Source: Nitrospiria bacterium (GTDB taxonomy: Bacteria > Nitrospirota > CAKKRA01 > 9FT-COMBO-42-15). Taken from it: DNA of 11,167 nucleotides. The DNA is taken from the NCBI GenBank assembly GCA_919902475.1, contig CAKKRA010000203.1, positions 1-11,167 on the forward strand, given 5' to 3'. The notes under the pieces were generated by a model, which made no database searches, was not told the origin of the DNA, and saw only the letters and a program-made list of their open reading frames with translations. The stretch's first letter is position 1; every line of letters begins with the position of its first letter. Shown piece by piece: positions 1 to 6,161 of this stretch. A program made the position numbers and the translations under genes.

Positions 1-450
1 ATATGTCTCTGGCACGCCTGTAAGCTTATATCTCCTGTCTGCCTTGCCCATAAAGTCTAATAGAACAGGGAAGGAAAGCTTCAAATCCTTTATAAAAGGC
101 TCCACCTTTGCTATATCCCTGTCAATGCTTACAGCAATCATTTCAAAGTCCTTTCCCTTCATGGCCTTGTATAAAAGCTCCATTGAGGGCATCTCTTCCT
201 TGCATGGCTTGCACCATGTTGCCCAGAAATTTAAAAAAATCACCTTGCCCTTGTAATCAGAGAGCTTAACAGTTTTCTTGGTTAAGTCCATTAGCCCAAA
301 CTCAGGCGCTGCGCCGCCTATTACAACAGGCTTATAACTTTCAAAATTGCTCCATTCATAATAAACAATGCCAGCAACAATAATCAATACCACAGCAATG
401 ATGATTCCATATTTTTTCGCAGTGTTATTTTCTGCTTTAACCTCTTCCAT
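1..450 (-). CDS. TlpA/ResA-like membrane-anchored thiol-disulfide oxidoreductase (3' end cut by window)
   Basis: The gene runs off the left edge; 150 codons from the ATG at 450 are visible. A short cytoplasmic N-terminus is followed by one membrane segment (about residues 15-31). A thioredoxin-fold domain then faces the periplasm: the AhpC/TlpA-type start (GGAAPEF, 45-51), the active site WCKPC (Cys80, Cys83) after FLNFWAT, and the cis-proline loop TGVPET at the truncated end. The family reduces disulfides in apocytochrome c CXXCH motifs or acts in related periplasmic thiol chemistry. Its position behind resB and ccsA on the same strand supports a ResA/CcsX role in System II maturation. A GGAGG ribosome site lies 5-7 bases upstream of the ATG. 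The repeat at 479-575 separates it from ccsA. Assignment to the TlpA family is firm; the ResA role is inferred from context. Confidence 0.9.
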   Translation of the reverse strand, partial: MEEVKAENNTAKKYGIIIAVVLIIVAGIVYYEWSNFESYKPVVIGGAAPEFGLMDLTKKTVKLSDYKGKVIFLNFWATWCKPCKEEMPSMELLYKAMKGKDFEMIAVSIDRDIAKVEPFIKDLKLSFPVLLDFMGKADRRYKLTGVPETY

Positions 451-478
451 TCAAGCCTCCAATTATTTCATTATTCAT

Positions 479-575
479 CCACCCTCCCCTTAATCCCCTC
501 CCATCAAGGGAGGGGAAACGAGAAGGTCACTCTTTTTCTCCTCTCCCCTTGTGGGAGAGGGTTAGGGTGAGGGGG
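479..575. repeat. Inverted pair of GC-rich hairpins, REP/BIME-like intergenic repeat
   Basis: The gap between ccsA and the tlpA-like gene is almost filled by two related hairpin units in opposite orientation. Unit one (479-518) has the perfect stem CCCCTCCC/GGGAGGGG at 495-502 and 508-515 around ATCAA. Unit two (about 537-575) has CCTCTCCC/GGGAGAGG at 540-547 and 553-560 around CTTGT, followed by GTTAGGGTGAGGGGG. Unit two read on the minus strand resembles unit one read on the plus strand (CC..CCCT..CCC.TAA.CCC.), so the block is an inverted pair. It ends directly at the ccsA stop codon. This is the architecture of REP/BIME or small non-autonomous elements. The stems could also slow or end transcription between ccsA and tlpA. 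Copy number elsewhere cannot be seen from this window. Confidence 0.75.
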
Positions 576-1424
576 TTATGCATACGCATGCAGCCCTGGC
601 AGTATAAAGCTCACACCCCAGTATAAGAATATTATTGACAGAAAACCTATTATAGCAAATATAGCGGTTTTTACTCCGCGCCAGCCGTGTGTTACCCTTG
701 CATGCAGATAGCCCGCATATATCAGCCATACAATGGCAGACCATGTCTCCTTTGGATCCCAGCTCCAGTATGTGCCCCATGCATAGTTTGCCCAAACAGC
801 GCCTGTAATAATCCCGATTGTAAGAAATGGAAAACCCCATGCAATGGATTTATAGTTCAGTTCATCTAAGATATTTAAATCAGGGAACCTTGCAAAGAAG
901 CCTTTTAGATTGCCCTCACGATTCCCCCCCTTTTCTACACTGTTCTTTATAAGATACATTATGCTTATGCCAAAGGATATGGCAAAAGCAGCATAGCCGA
1001 TAAAGGTAGTCATAACATGTATCTCAAGCCATAGGCTCTGGAGAGCTGGATTCAACGGGTCAATATTCTGATACCGATACGGCAGGAGCCAGACAATCGT
1101 GAGAATTGAGAAGAACACAATGCTCATTACAAATGTGCCGATAATCCTGAGTTTATATTTAAATTCCATCATTAGATAGCCAATAACCGTTGCCCATGTA
1201 AACAGGAGCATGGATTCATAGAGGTTTGAAAATGGCGCATGGCCTGCTTCGTACGCCCTGTATCCCAGCGCCAGGGTATTTATTGCGACCCCGAGTATCG
1301 CTGTTACTGTTCCCAAAATGCCGAGAGTCTCATTTTTATAAAAAAAGCCGTGCAGCACATAAAATGCGCATGATGTTAAATAAAGCCAGAATGTAACATC
1401 TACCCAGAAAAAGGAATTAATCAT
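576..1424 (-). CDS. ccsA: CcsA/ResC cytochrome c biogenesis protein (System II heme handling, WWD domain)
   Basis: This 282-residue polytopic membrane protein belongs to the CcsA/CcmC/CcmF heme-handling superfamily. The hallmark tryptophan-rich WWD segment lies at residues 211-229 (WANYAWGTYWSWDPKETWS). Candidate heme-ligand histidines are His62, His136 and His241/His246, placed as in CcsA proteins on either side of the WWD loop and in a membrane helix. With ResB it forms the System II complex that moves heme across the membrane and joins it to CXXCH motifs of apocytochromes. The length matches stand-alone CcsA proteins rather than the fused CcsBA type. A GGAGG site seven bases before the ATG overlaps the resB stop region (10-base gap), so the pair is probably translationally linked. 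The product call is very secure. Confidence 0.95.
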   Translation of the reverse strand: MINSFFWVDVTFWLYLTSCAFYVLHGFFYKNETLGILGTVTAILGVAINTLALGYRAYEAGHAPFSNLYESMLLFTWATVIGYLMMEFKYKLRIIGTFVMSIVFFSILTIVWLLPYRYQNIDPLNPALQSLWLEIHVMTTFIGYAAFAISFGISIMYLIKNSVEKGGNREGNLKGFFARFPDLNILDELNYKSIAWGFPFLTIGIITGAVWANYAWGTYWSWDPKETWSAIVWLIYAGYLHARVTHGWRGVKTAIFAIIGFLSIIFLYWGVSFILPGLHAYA

Positions 1425-1434
1425 CTATTGCCTC

Positions 1435-2856
1435 CTACCGTCCAATCTTGTCAAGCTCATTAACGAGATTGGCAAAATCCTTGTCAAAGTTAATCTTGTT
1501 CTTGTTGGCATTTCCGCCGACATATATATCTACCTTATTGTTTTTATCTACAATCTTTATCCATATCCTTTTATGAATAACAAAAAAGGAGAGAAAAAGT
1601 CCAAGTGTAAGAAGCGTAGAGCCGACCCACACTATATTTACACCCGGATCCCTTGCAATGCTCAATCCAGTATACTGCGGCGACTGATACCCTGCTGCCT
1701 CAATAAAATATTTTGTGCTTTTATCTAAAAATGCCTCTGGATATTTTGAAAAGACCCATGGCGCTGTTTTTAAAACGCCCTTTTCGTAAATCTCTATCTG
1801 CATAGCAGGGTTGTTGTGCTCCATGGATTTTGAAAATACCTCTTTGCTTGCCGGGTCATAATAGAAGTCTGCTACAAATCCGACAACCTTTAATTTTAGA
1901 TTTGTATTCGGGACATCGGTCTCCTTTCCAAAATCTGTAAGCACCTCTGAAACAAATTTGCCGCTTTTCCTATCATATACATAAAGCCTTGCCTTGGTTA
2001 TCATGTCCCATGCCTGGCCGTAGCTGCTCTGATAAAACCAGACACCTTTATATTTTAACGGGTCATTTACCTCTATGGTCTTTTGGAAAACCTCTTTGCC
2101 TTTGTCAATTACAGTTAATGTGCTGAAAAAGTCCTTTGGCTTGTAGTCGTCATAATATTCTATCCAGAACTTATCAACCCTTAGCGCAAAATCTGTATTG
2201 GGGATACTTTTTGTCTCTCCTTCAAATATGGTTGCAAATCCCTTAAAACCCAGAAAGCTTCCCATAATCGCACCAAGAAATATAATAAGAAGCCCTACAT
2301 GGGTGATATCCGAACCTATGCGGCCGATTGCCCCCCTGCGGGCAAATATAGAAACATCAGAACCTGTCTCTGCTGTTATGACCTTATACCCCTTCTTTTT
2401 CAAGAGTCCTGAGACAGCGCCCTTTATGTCCTGCAAGCTTATATTATGGTTTAATTTAGCGTTGTTCTTTTGCCTCAGGATTGCATCCTCTGCCATAACC
2501 ACGGTCTTATCTTTGATAAGCCTCCACTTTGGCGGCAGCCTCCTGAAAAAGCAGACAGAGAGATTAACGCTCAAAAGCATGAGTGTCAGCGAAAAATACC
2601 ATGAATGATATATATCAGTAAGCCCAAATCCCTTAATAACGCCGTACCACTTCTCGCCGTATGCAGCAATATACATAGAAGGCTCGCGGTTCTGCTCAAT
2701 TACAGTGCCGAACACAGAAAGCACAGCTAATATTATAAAGATAAAGATAGCAAGCTTTGGAGAGCTGAAGATTTCAATAAATTTATCCTCAATTGTCTCC
2801 CATATACCCTTTCCTGCTGCTGTCTTTTCTTCCACCTTCTCTTCACCCATATACAT
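1435..2856 (-). CDS. resB: ResB/Ccs1 cytochrome c biogenesis protein (System II)
   Basis: This 473-residue protein is the ResB/CcsB partner of CcsA in heme ligation. Membrane segments are visible at about 36-54, 86-104, 184-204 and 405-427. Between the third and fourth lies a large periplasmic domain carrying the family signature DPLKYKGVWFYQSSYG (265-280). Histidines in the last two membrane helices (His186 in SDITHVGLL and His428 in FVIHKRIW) match the conserved ResB heme-associated histidines. Two ATGs fit the leader GCAAGGAAAGGAA: position 2856 uses the distal AAGGA and position 2850 the proximal AAGGAA, so the start may be two codons shorter. The strong hairpin at 2879-2905 lies just upstream and could modulate read-through into this gene. 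Function is firm from sequence; redox partners are inferred from neighbours. Confidence 0.95.
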   Translation of the reverse strand: MYMGEEKVEEKTAAGKGIWETIEDKFIEIFSSPKLAIFIFIILAVLSVFGTVIEQNREPSMYIAAYGEKWYGVIKGFGLTDIYHSWYFSLTLMLLSVNLSVCFFRRLPPKWRLIKDKTVVMAEDAILRQKNNAKLNHNISLQDIKGAVSGLLKKKGYKVITAETGSDVSIFARRGAIGRIGSDITHVGLLIIFLGAIMGSFLGFKGFATIFEGETKSIPNTDFALRVDKFWIEYYDDYKPKDFFSTLTVIDKGKEVFQKTIEVNDPLKYKGVWFYQSSYGQAWDMITKARLYVYDRKSGKFVSEVLTDFGKETDVPNTNLKLKVVGFVADFYYDPASKEVFSKSMEHNNPAMQIEIYEKGVLKTAPWVFSKYPEAFLDKSTKYFIEAAGYQSPQYTGLSIARDPGVNIVWVGSTLLTLGLFLSFFVIHKRIWIKIVDKNNKVDIYVGGNANKNKINFDKDFANLVNELDKIGR

Positions 2857-2878
2857 TTCCTTTCCTTGCTACTAAACA

Positions 2879-2905
2879 GCAGGGGCGGGGTAGCCCCGCC
2901 CCTGC
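2879..2905 (-). other. Strong GC-rich hairpin upstream of resB
   Basis: GCAGGGGCGGGG (2879-2890) pairs perfectly with CCCCGCCCCTGC (2894-2905) around a three-base loop, giving a 12-bp nearly all-GC stem. It sits in the 100-base gap between the stop of the thioredoxin-like gene (2957) and the resB start (2856), in the direction of transcription. No U-run follows the stem on the minus strand, so it is not a textbook intrinsic terminator. On the plus strand it is followed by CTTATTATATT. It could be a dispersed hairpin repeat, an attenuating structure or an mRNA-stabilising end for the upstream genes. Confidence 0.7.
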
Positions 2906-2956
2906 CTTATTATATTACAAAATTATAACATACAAATTTTGCTTATGGCAATTGTT

Positions 2957-3478
2957 TTATGGCCTCTTCACCCCTGCATACTCAGCAAGGCTGATATTAG
3001 TCTTATATGTCCTATCATTTACATAGCTCAATGTTTTTATAAAAAAATCAGGCTCTATCTTGCCGGGCATCATTGCAATCAGCGTCCCGTCTGGTTCAAC
3101 AAACCATGTTGTCGGCACCTCTTTTACATTATAGTGGACAGCCAACTCCTTGTATCCCATCCTTCTGCCTTTATAGCTGACCTCGCCCTGCATCTGTGCG
3201 TCAACCCTGATTGGGACAAACCCTTTTTTAATTAAACTCCTGACATCTTCATTGCTGTATGTATCCTCATCCATCTTCTTGCACCATTCGCACCAGTGGG
3301 TGACAAAATTAATTAATACAAGCTTGCCCTCTTTTTTTGCAGTCTCCATCCCGTCATTATAGCTTAGCCAATTGATGCCGCCTTTTTTAGCAAAACCTAT
3401 CCCCTTTGCGCCAAGCATATAGCCAGTGCCAAGTCCGAGCATCATAATAGCTGTCAGAGTTATTAATTTACCCTTCAT
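2957..3478 (-). CDS. Membrane-anchored thioredoxin-fold protein (WCEWC active site)
   Basis: This 173-residue protein has an N-terminal hydrophobic signal/anchor (residues 5-23) and a thioredoxin-fold domain of the thioredoxin_7/DsbD-gamma-like class. The active site is THWCEWCKKM (Cys63, Cys66), followed by DEDTYSNEDV, a feature of this class. The cis-proline loop is EVPTTWF (120-126), with an FVEPDG strand after it. It should act in the periplasm as a reductant or electron relay, plausibly for cytochrome c maturation given resB and ccsA downstream. Its ATG overlaps the stop of the TPR gene by one base (TAATG), so translation is coupled. It differs in active-site sequence and subclass from the TlpA-like protein at 1-450, so the two probably serve different steps or substrates. 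The exact partner is unknown. Confidence 0.88.
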   Translation of the reverse strand: MKGKLITLTAIMMLGLGTGYMLGAKGIGFAKKGGINWLSYNDGMETAKKEGKLVLINFVTHWCEWCKKMDEDTYSNEDVRSLIKKGFVPIRVDAQMQGEVSYKGRRMGYKELAVHYNVKEVPTTWFVEPDGTLIAMMPGKIEPDFFIKTLSYVNDRTYKTNISLAEYAGVKRP

Positions 3479-4038
3479 TATTTAAACCGTTCTAAAAATT
3501 TATTTGCCTCTTTGCCTATTGGCGATGCAGGGTCCATTGCAGCAGCCCTCTGCCATGCCTTTCTTGCCTCTATTTTATTATTTTTTGATATATACGCAAA
3601 GCCGAGGCTGAGCCATACCCGCTGATACATAGGGTCTATCTTTGTTCCCTTTGTTAACTCAGAGACGGCGTCATCCATCTTTCCAACATAAATATATGCT
3701 AAGCCGAGGTCATTGATAGAGTCAATATCCTTTGGATTTAGTTTAATGGCCTTCTTATATTCGGAAATGGCCTCTTCAAATTTGCCGCTTTCAAAATATA
3801 TATCAGCAAGCCTGCCTACTGCCTCTGCATCCTTTGGGTCCGCAGCTATGCGCTCTTTAAAAACCTTTATTGCCTCATCCATTGCTGTCTGCTGGTTTTT
3901 TCCGCCGGCCTCTGCCTCTGTTTTATGTGCCTCTGTTTTATGGCCTCTGTCTTCAGGCTTCTTAGCCATTCCGAAATAATATCCGGCGCCAAGACCTATT
4001 ATTAATAGTATTACAAGAATTATAATTTTTTTTGACAT
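3478..4038 (-). CDS. Membrane-anchored tetratricopeptide-repeat protein (CcmH/NrfG-like TPR)
   Basis: This 186-residue protein has an N-terminal membrane anchor (residues 4-23), a charged Lys/Glu/Ala-rich linker (about 25-50) and three consecutive 34-residue TPR units at 71-104, 105-138 and 139-172. Each carries the usual G-x-x-Y/F-A and terminal D/NP pattern (for example KLNPKD and KIDPMY). TPRs are protein-binding scaffolds; in cytochrome c systems NrfG and the CcmH/CcmI TPR bind apocytochrome C-termini. A similar chaperone role is possible here because thioredoxin, resB and ccsA genes follow, but sequence alone does not prove it. The ribosome site is weak (AT-rich leader), and the gene starts 27 bases after the CYCYC gene. 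It overlaps the next gene by one base. Confidence 0.85.
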   Translation of the reverse strand: MSKKIIILVILLIIGLGAGYYFGMAKKPEDRGHKTEAHKTEAEAGGKNQQTAMDEAIKVFKERIAADPKDAEAVGRLADIYFESGKFEEAISEYKKAIKLNPKDIDSINDLGLAYIYVGKMDDAVSELTKGTKIDPMYQRVWLSLGFAYISKNNKIEARKAWQRAAAMDPASPIGKEANKFLERFK

Positions 4039-4065
4039 TTTTATATTGTTTGAGATTTAGGATTT

Positions 4066-4533
4066 TTATTGCTTGGGCCTGTAAAACTCCTTATCAATTA
4101 CAGTTTTAATATCAGATACCTTATAGCCTGCCTTGTGCAGTTCTCCTGCCCTTATTGCCTCATTTATGCATATATCGCAATTTGCGCCATGGTCATCTGT
4201 AAAGCAGGTCAGAAGGCTCTTATGGCCCAATCCCTCCTGACAATAGCAGTAGCAGAAAAGTCCGTCCAATACCTCTGGTATCTCCTGTGCTGCTTTATAT
4301 GCCTTTGCTGTATTGCCAAAGAAAAGGGCAGGGGAGAGAGTCGGCCTTGTCTCGCCGCCGCGCGGCGTATTCTTTGCTGCCTGTGCAGAATTTGGGGAGC
4401 TGCCCAATTTAGAATAGAAATAGCCTCCGCCAACAGCAATTATTAATATCACAGCAGCTAATATATAAAAAGAGGCATTGCCGCCTTTTTTTATTTCTTC
4501 ATTTTTTGTTTCTTCTTTTTCTTTCTTAGGCAT
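4066..4533 (-). CDS. CYCYC-motif membrane-anchored protein (PCYCGC-like family)
   Basis: This 155-residue protein has a Lys/Glu-rich cytoplasmic N-terminus (1-17), one membrane helix (about 21-40), a low-complexity linker and a compact Cys/His-rich C-terminal domain. The domain reads LDGLFCYCYC (Cys94, 96, 98), then GHKSLLTCF (His104, Cys110), then DDHGANCDIC (His115, Cys119, Cys122) and an amphipathic helix INEAIRAGEL. This resembles the poorly understood PCYCGC-motif family, with CYCYC in place of PCYCGC. Six cysteines and two histidines facing the periplasm suggest metal or redox binding; copper, zinc, heme and iron-sulfur are all possible, and the sequence does not decide. GGAGG lies six to seven bases before the ATG. 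It is the first gene after the BlaI/M56 pair and precedes the cytochrome-maturation genes. The function is unknown. Confidence 0.82.
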   Translation of the reverse strand: MPKKEKEETKNEEIKKGGNASFYILAAVILIIAVGGGYFYSKLGSSPNSAQAAKNTPRGGETRPTLSPALFFGNTAKAYKAAQEIPEVLDGLFCYCYCQEGLGHKSLLTCFTDDHGANCDICINEAIRAGELHKAGYKVSDIKTVIDKEFYRPKQ

Positions 4534-4567
4534 CTGACGCCTCCATAAAAAATTCTAATGCTCTAAT

Positions 4568-4587
4568 CAAGGGGTTACAACCCCTTG
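4568..4587 (-). other. Hairpin downstream of the M56 peptidase gene
   Basis: CAAGGGGTT (4568-4576) pairs with AACCCCTTG (4579-4587); physically an 8-bp stem with a small loop is likely. It follows the M56 stop by 15 bases and precedes the CYCYC gene by 35. No immediate U-run follows on the minus strand (GATTAGAGCATTAGAATTTTTT comes next), so termination would be inefficient at best. A weak promoter-like pair, TTGTAA-17-TAGAAT, begins inside the hairpin on the minus strand and could feed the CYCYC gene separately; I give that little weight. Confidence 0.55.
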
Positions 4588-4601
4588 CTGCTTAATATTT
4601 G

Positions 4602-5549
4602 CTATTCATTAATTATCAGCATATGCGATGACCTGCAGTTTGTTGTGTTGAGGATCGGAAGCTTTGCTGCAAATGACGGCAGGGTAAGCATCCCAACTAA
4701 TGTAACAACTATCAAAAAGCTTATTGCAGATTTAAGAAGGGAAAAATCAGGCGATTTGTCCATCTTCGGGTTTATCAGTCTGTGAATCCTCTCTGCAGGA
4801 GAGCCGGGCTCCCATATTGCTGTTGGATTTAGTATCAAATCATTCTTTGTTCTTAAAAGTTTTATTAATGCGCTGGCAAGTTCCAGAGGCTTTTTAGATG
4901 CTGCAACTGCTGCGTCATCAGCAGCCTTCTCCTTTGATGATATAAAAAGCTCCTTTAAATATCTGCTTAATGGTATAAAGAAAAAGATATCACATACAAA
5001 TGCAACAATAAGAAGCCTCAAAGGGTCATGTTTTTTCATATGATGCGCCTCATGAAGTATCACTGCCTTTAGCTCCTCATTCTTTAACCTTTTGCAAAGG
5101 CTGACAGAAAGATATACCCTCGGCTTAAACAAACCTATGGTAAAGGCATTGTGAATCTTTATGTCATCAAAGATAACAATCCTTTTGACTAATTTTTCAT
5201 CACAGAGCCTTTTGAGCCTGTTGTAAATCCTGCCTCTTATCCTTACTGATTCAAGTCTGTTAGCAAATTTCAGGCTTCCCATGATGCTCAAAATCAATCT
5301 CGGTAATCCATTCAAAAGCCCAAGAAACAGGATGCCTATTCCAATCCATGGAATAATAGAATTTACCATTGCAAGATAGAGAAGGCAGTTTGATACAAGG
5401 TCAGGACAGCACTGGAGCGTATTCTTTAATGTTAATGTAGGCTCAACAATACGATTAATGGAATAAAAAAAGCTTAATAATGCTATGCCTGCAATAAAAG
5501 ATAGTATGGTAAAGGTTATCCCTGCTTTTCTTGATTGATAGTTAATCAT
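4602..5549 (-). CDS. M56 (BlaR1/MecR1-like) membrane metallopeptidase without penicillin-sensor domain
   Basis: This 315-residue membrane protein carries the M56 zinc-protease core. The motif HEAHH (His166, Glu167, His170) sits in AVILHEAHHMKKHDP, and the downstream acidic segment EKAADDAA (Glu207) probably supplies the third zinc ligand. Hydrophobic segments lie at about 12-30, 62-88, 178-196 and 268-290. Classical BlaR1/MecR1 is close to 600 residues and ends in a penicillin-binding sensor. Here the chain stops about 25 residues after the last helix, ending in a short tail with Cys305 and His309. The predicted periplasmic loop after helix one has Cys47, Cys48 and Cys55. Family knowledge says the activated peptidase leads to cleavage of its BlaI-type repressor, which is encoded immediately upstream with a one-base overlap (TAATG). 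The signal sensed is unknown; a metal or thiol cue is my inference. Confidence 0.9.
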   Translation of the reverse strand: MINYQSRKAGITFTILSFIAGIALLSFFYSINRIVEPTLTLKNTLQCCPDLVSNCLLYLAMVNSIIPWIGIGILFLGLLNGLPRLILSIMGSLKFANRLESVRIRGRIYNRLKRLCDEKLVKRIVIFDDIKIHNAFTIGLFKPRVYLSVSLCKRLKNEELKAVILHEAHHMKKHDPLRLLIVAFVCDIFFFIPLSRYLKELFISSKEKAADDAAVAASKKPLELASALIKLLRTKNDLILNPTAIWEPGSPAERIHRLINPKMDKSPDFSLLKSAISFLIVVTLVGMLTLPSFAAKLPILNTTNCRSSHMLIINE

Positions 5550-5989
5550 TATCTTTTATCCCCTTTTTTAATCTCCCTCTTCTTTTCTTCAATAAGGTTT
5601 GAGAGGTATTCTATCTGCTTTGGGTCTATCTCTGTGAGGACATCAACAAAGGATGTAACAGCAGCCTGTGTATGGTTGCCGAGGACGCCCTTCATCACCT
5701 CTCTTGATACGCATTTTTCAAAGGCGTCTTTTGAATAAACAGGTTTGTAAAGGAAGGTATTCTTTATTGGAGATTTTTGAAGAAGGCCCTTGTTTGCAAG
5801 CCTTCCCATTACTGTCATTACTGTTGTGTAGGCGATCTTTCTTTTTTTGTTTAACTCAAGGAACACATCACGGACAATGGCCTCTTCCCTTTTCCAGAGC
5901 GCCTCCATAATCTCCTGCTCCAAACCACCGAGCACCTGATTAAGACCGTTTCTGTGCGGCTTAAAACTTGTTGCAACAAACTCCTGCAT
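5549..5989 (-). CDS. BlaI/MecI/CopY-family transcriptional repressor
   Basis: This 146-residue protein matches the family's usual size (about 120-150). Residues 17-82 form the winged helix-turn-helix: the opening LGGLEQEIMEALW, the recognition-helix region AYTTVMTVMGRLANKGLL (53-70) and the wing strand FLYKPVYS. The C-terminal part (about 86-140) is the helical dimerisation region, normally the site of proteolytic inactivation. Such dimers bind TACA/TGTA-core dyads; a perfect one lies at 6021-6039 inside this gene's own promoter, so autorepression is very likely. GGAGG stands five bases before the ATG at 5989. The stop overlaps the M56 start (TAATG), making a classic repressor-antirepressor pair. 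No beta-lactamase gene is present, so the symbol blaI would mislead about role. Confidence 0.93.
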   Translation of the reverse strand: MQEFVATSFKPHRNGLNQVLGGLEQEIMEALWKREEAIVRDVFLELNKKRKIAYTTVMTVMGRLANKGLLQKSPIKNTFLYKPVYSKDAFEKCVSREVMKGVLGNHTQAAVTSFVDVLTEIDPKQIEYLSNLIEEKKREIKKGDKR

Positions 5990-6015
5990 TTAAACCTCCA
6001 AAACTAAGCATTATC

Positions 6016-6044
6016 AGTATATACTACAGTATGTAGTATGTCAA
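6016..6044 (-). promoter_or_regulatory. Sigma70-type promoter of the BlaI-like/M56 operon
   Basis: On the minus strand TTGACA (6044-6039) is followed by exactly 17 bases and TATACT (6021-6016). The -35 is a full consensus match and the -10 matches at five of six positions. Transcription should start near 6009-6010, about 20 bases before the repressor's ATG. The spacer is occupied by the operator dyad. This is the only convincing promoter on the minus strand upstream of the left block, so it may drive all genes down to tlpA unless internal hairpins intervene. Confidence 0.85.
6021..6039. promoter_or_regulatory. BlaI/MecI-type operator dyad
   Basis: The sequence ATACTACA (6021-6028), GTA, TGTAGTAT (6032-6039) is a perfect 8-bp inverted repeat around three bases, with the TACA/TGTA core typical of BlaI, MecI and CopY operators. 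It fills the spacer of the promoter and touches the last base of the -35 and the first base of the -10, so a bound repressor would directly block RNA polymerase. No second full dyad is seen in the window. Confidence 0.87.
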
Positions 6045-6073
6045 GAGGTTTGTTCTTTTGAGAAAACTTCTTA

Positions 6074-6102
6074 TTGACCATATAAAACAATGAGTATAAA
6101 AT
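6074..6102 (+). promoter_or_regulatory. Candidate promoter of the plus-strand toxin-like cassette
   Basis: TTGACC (6074-6079) and TAAAAT (6097-6102, within TATAAAAT) are spaced by 17 bases, about 60 bases upstream of the ATG at 6162. It faces away from the repressor promoter, with 29 bases between the two -35 boxes. The predicted leader carries the first copy of the 25-bp direct repeat. AT-rich DNA makes chance matches likely, so confidence is moderate. Confidence 0.45.
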
Positions 6103-6112
6103 AGGCCAATCG

Positions 6113-6137
6113 TTTGAGATTTCAAGAAGGATTGTTA
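6113..6137 (+). repeat. 25-bp direct repeat, copy 1 (possible RadC-like coding remnant)
   Basis: This copy matches 6676-6700 at 23 of 25 bases; the two copies bracket the toxin-like and DUF2283 genes. In one frame (about 6098-6175) it reads KIGQSFEISRRIVSQALKEKV and ends in TGA inside the next gene's start region. There is no start codon of its own. The FEIxRRI pattern is reminiscent of the helix-hairpin-helix end of RadC proteins (AALELGRRL-like), so it may be a gene fragment. That identity is weak, but the repeat itself is certain. Confidence 0.7.
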
Positions 6138-6161
6138 GTCAAGCGTTAAAGGAAAAGGTGG

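Noticed and set aside
562..840. Minus-strand 92-residue cysteine-rich ORF
   Set aside because: Alternative-frame shadow of ccsA.
2198..2608. Plus-strand 136-residue ORF inside resB
   Set aside because: Antisense shadow of a well-supported gene; no ribosome site or recognisable motif.
4069..4446. Plus-strand 125-residue cysteine-rich ORF
   Set aside because: Antisense of the CYCYC gene; the cysteines arise from the complementary coding sequence.
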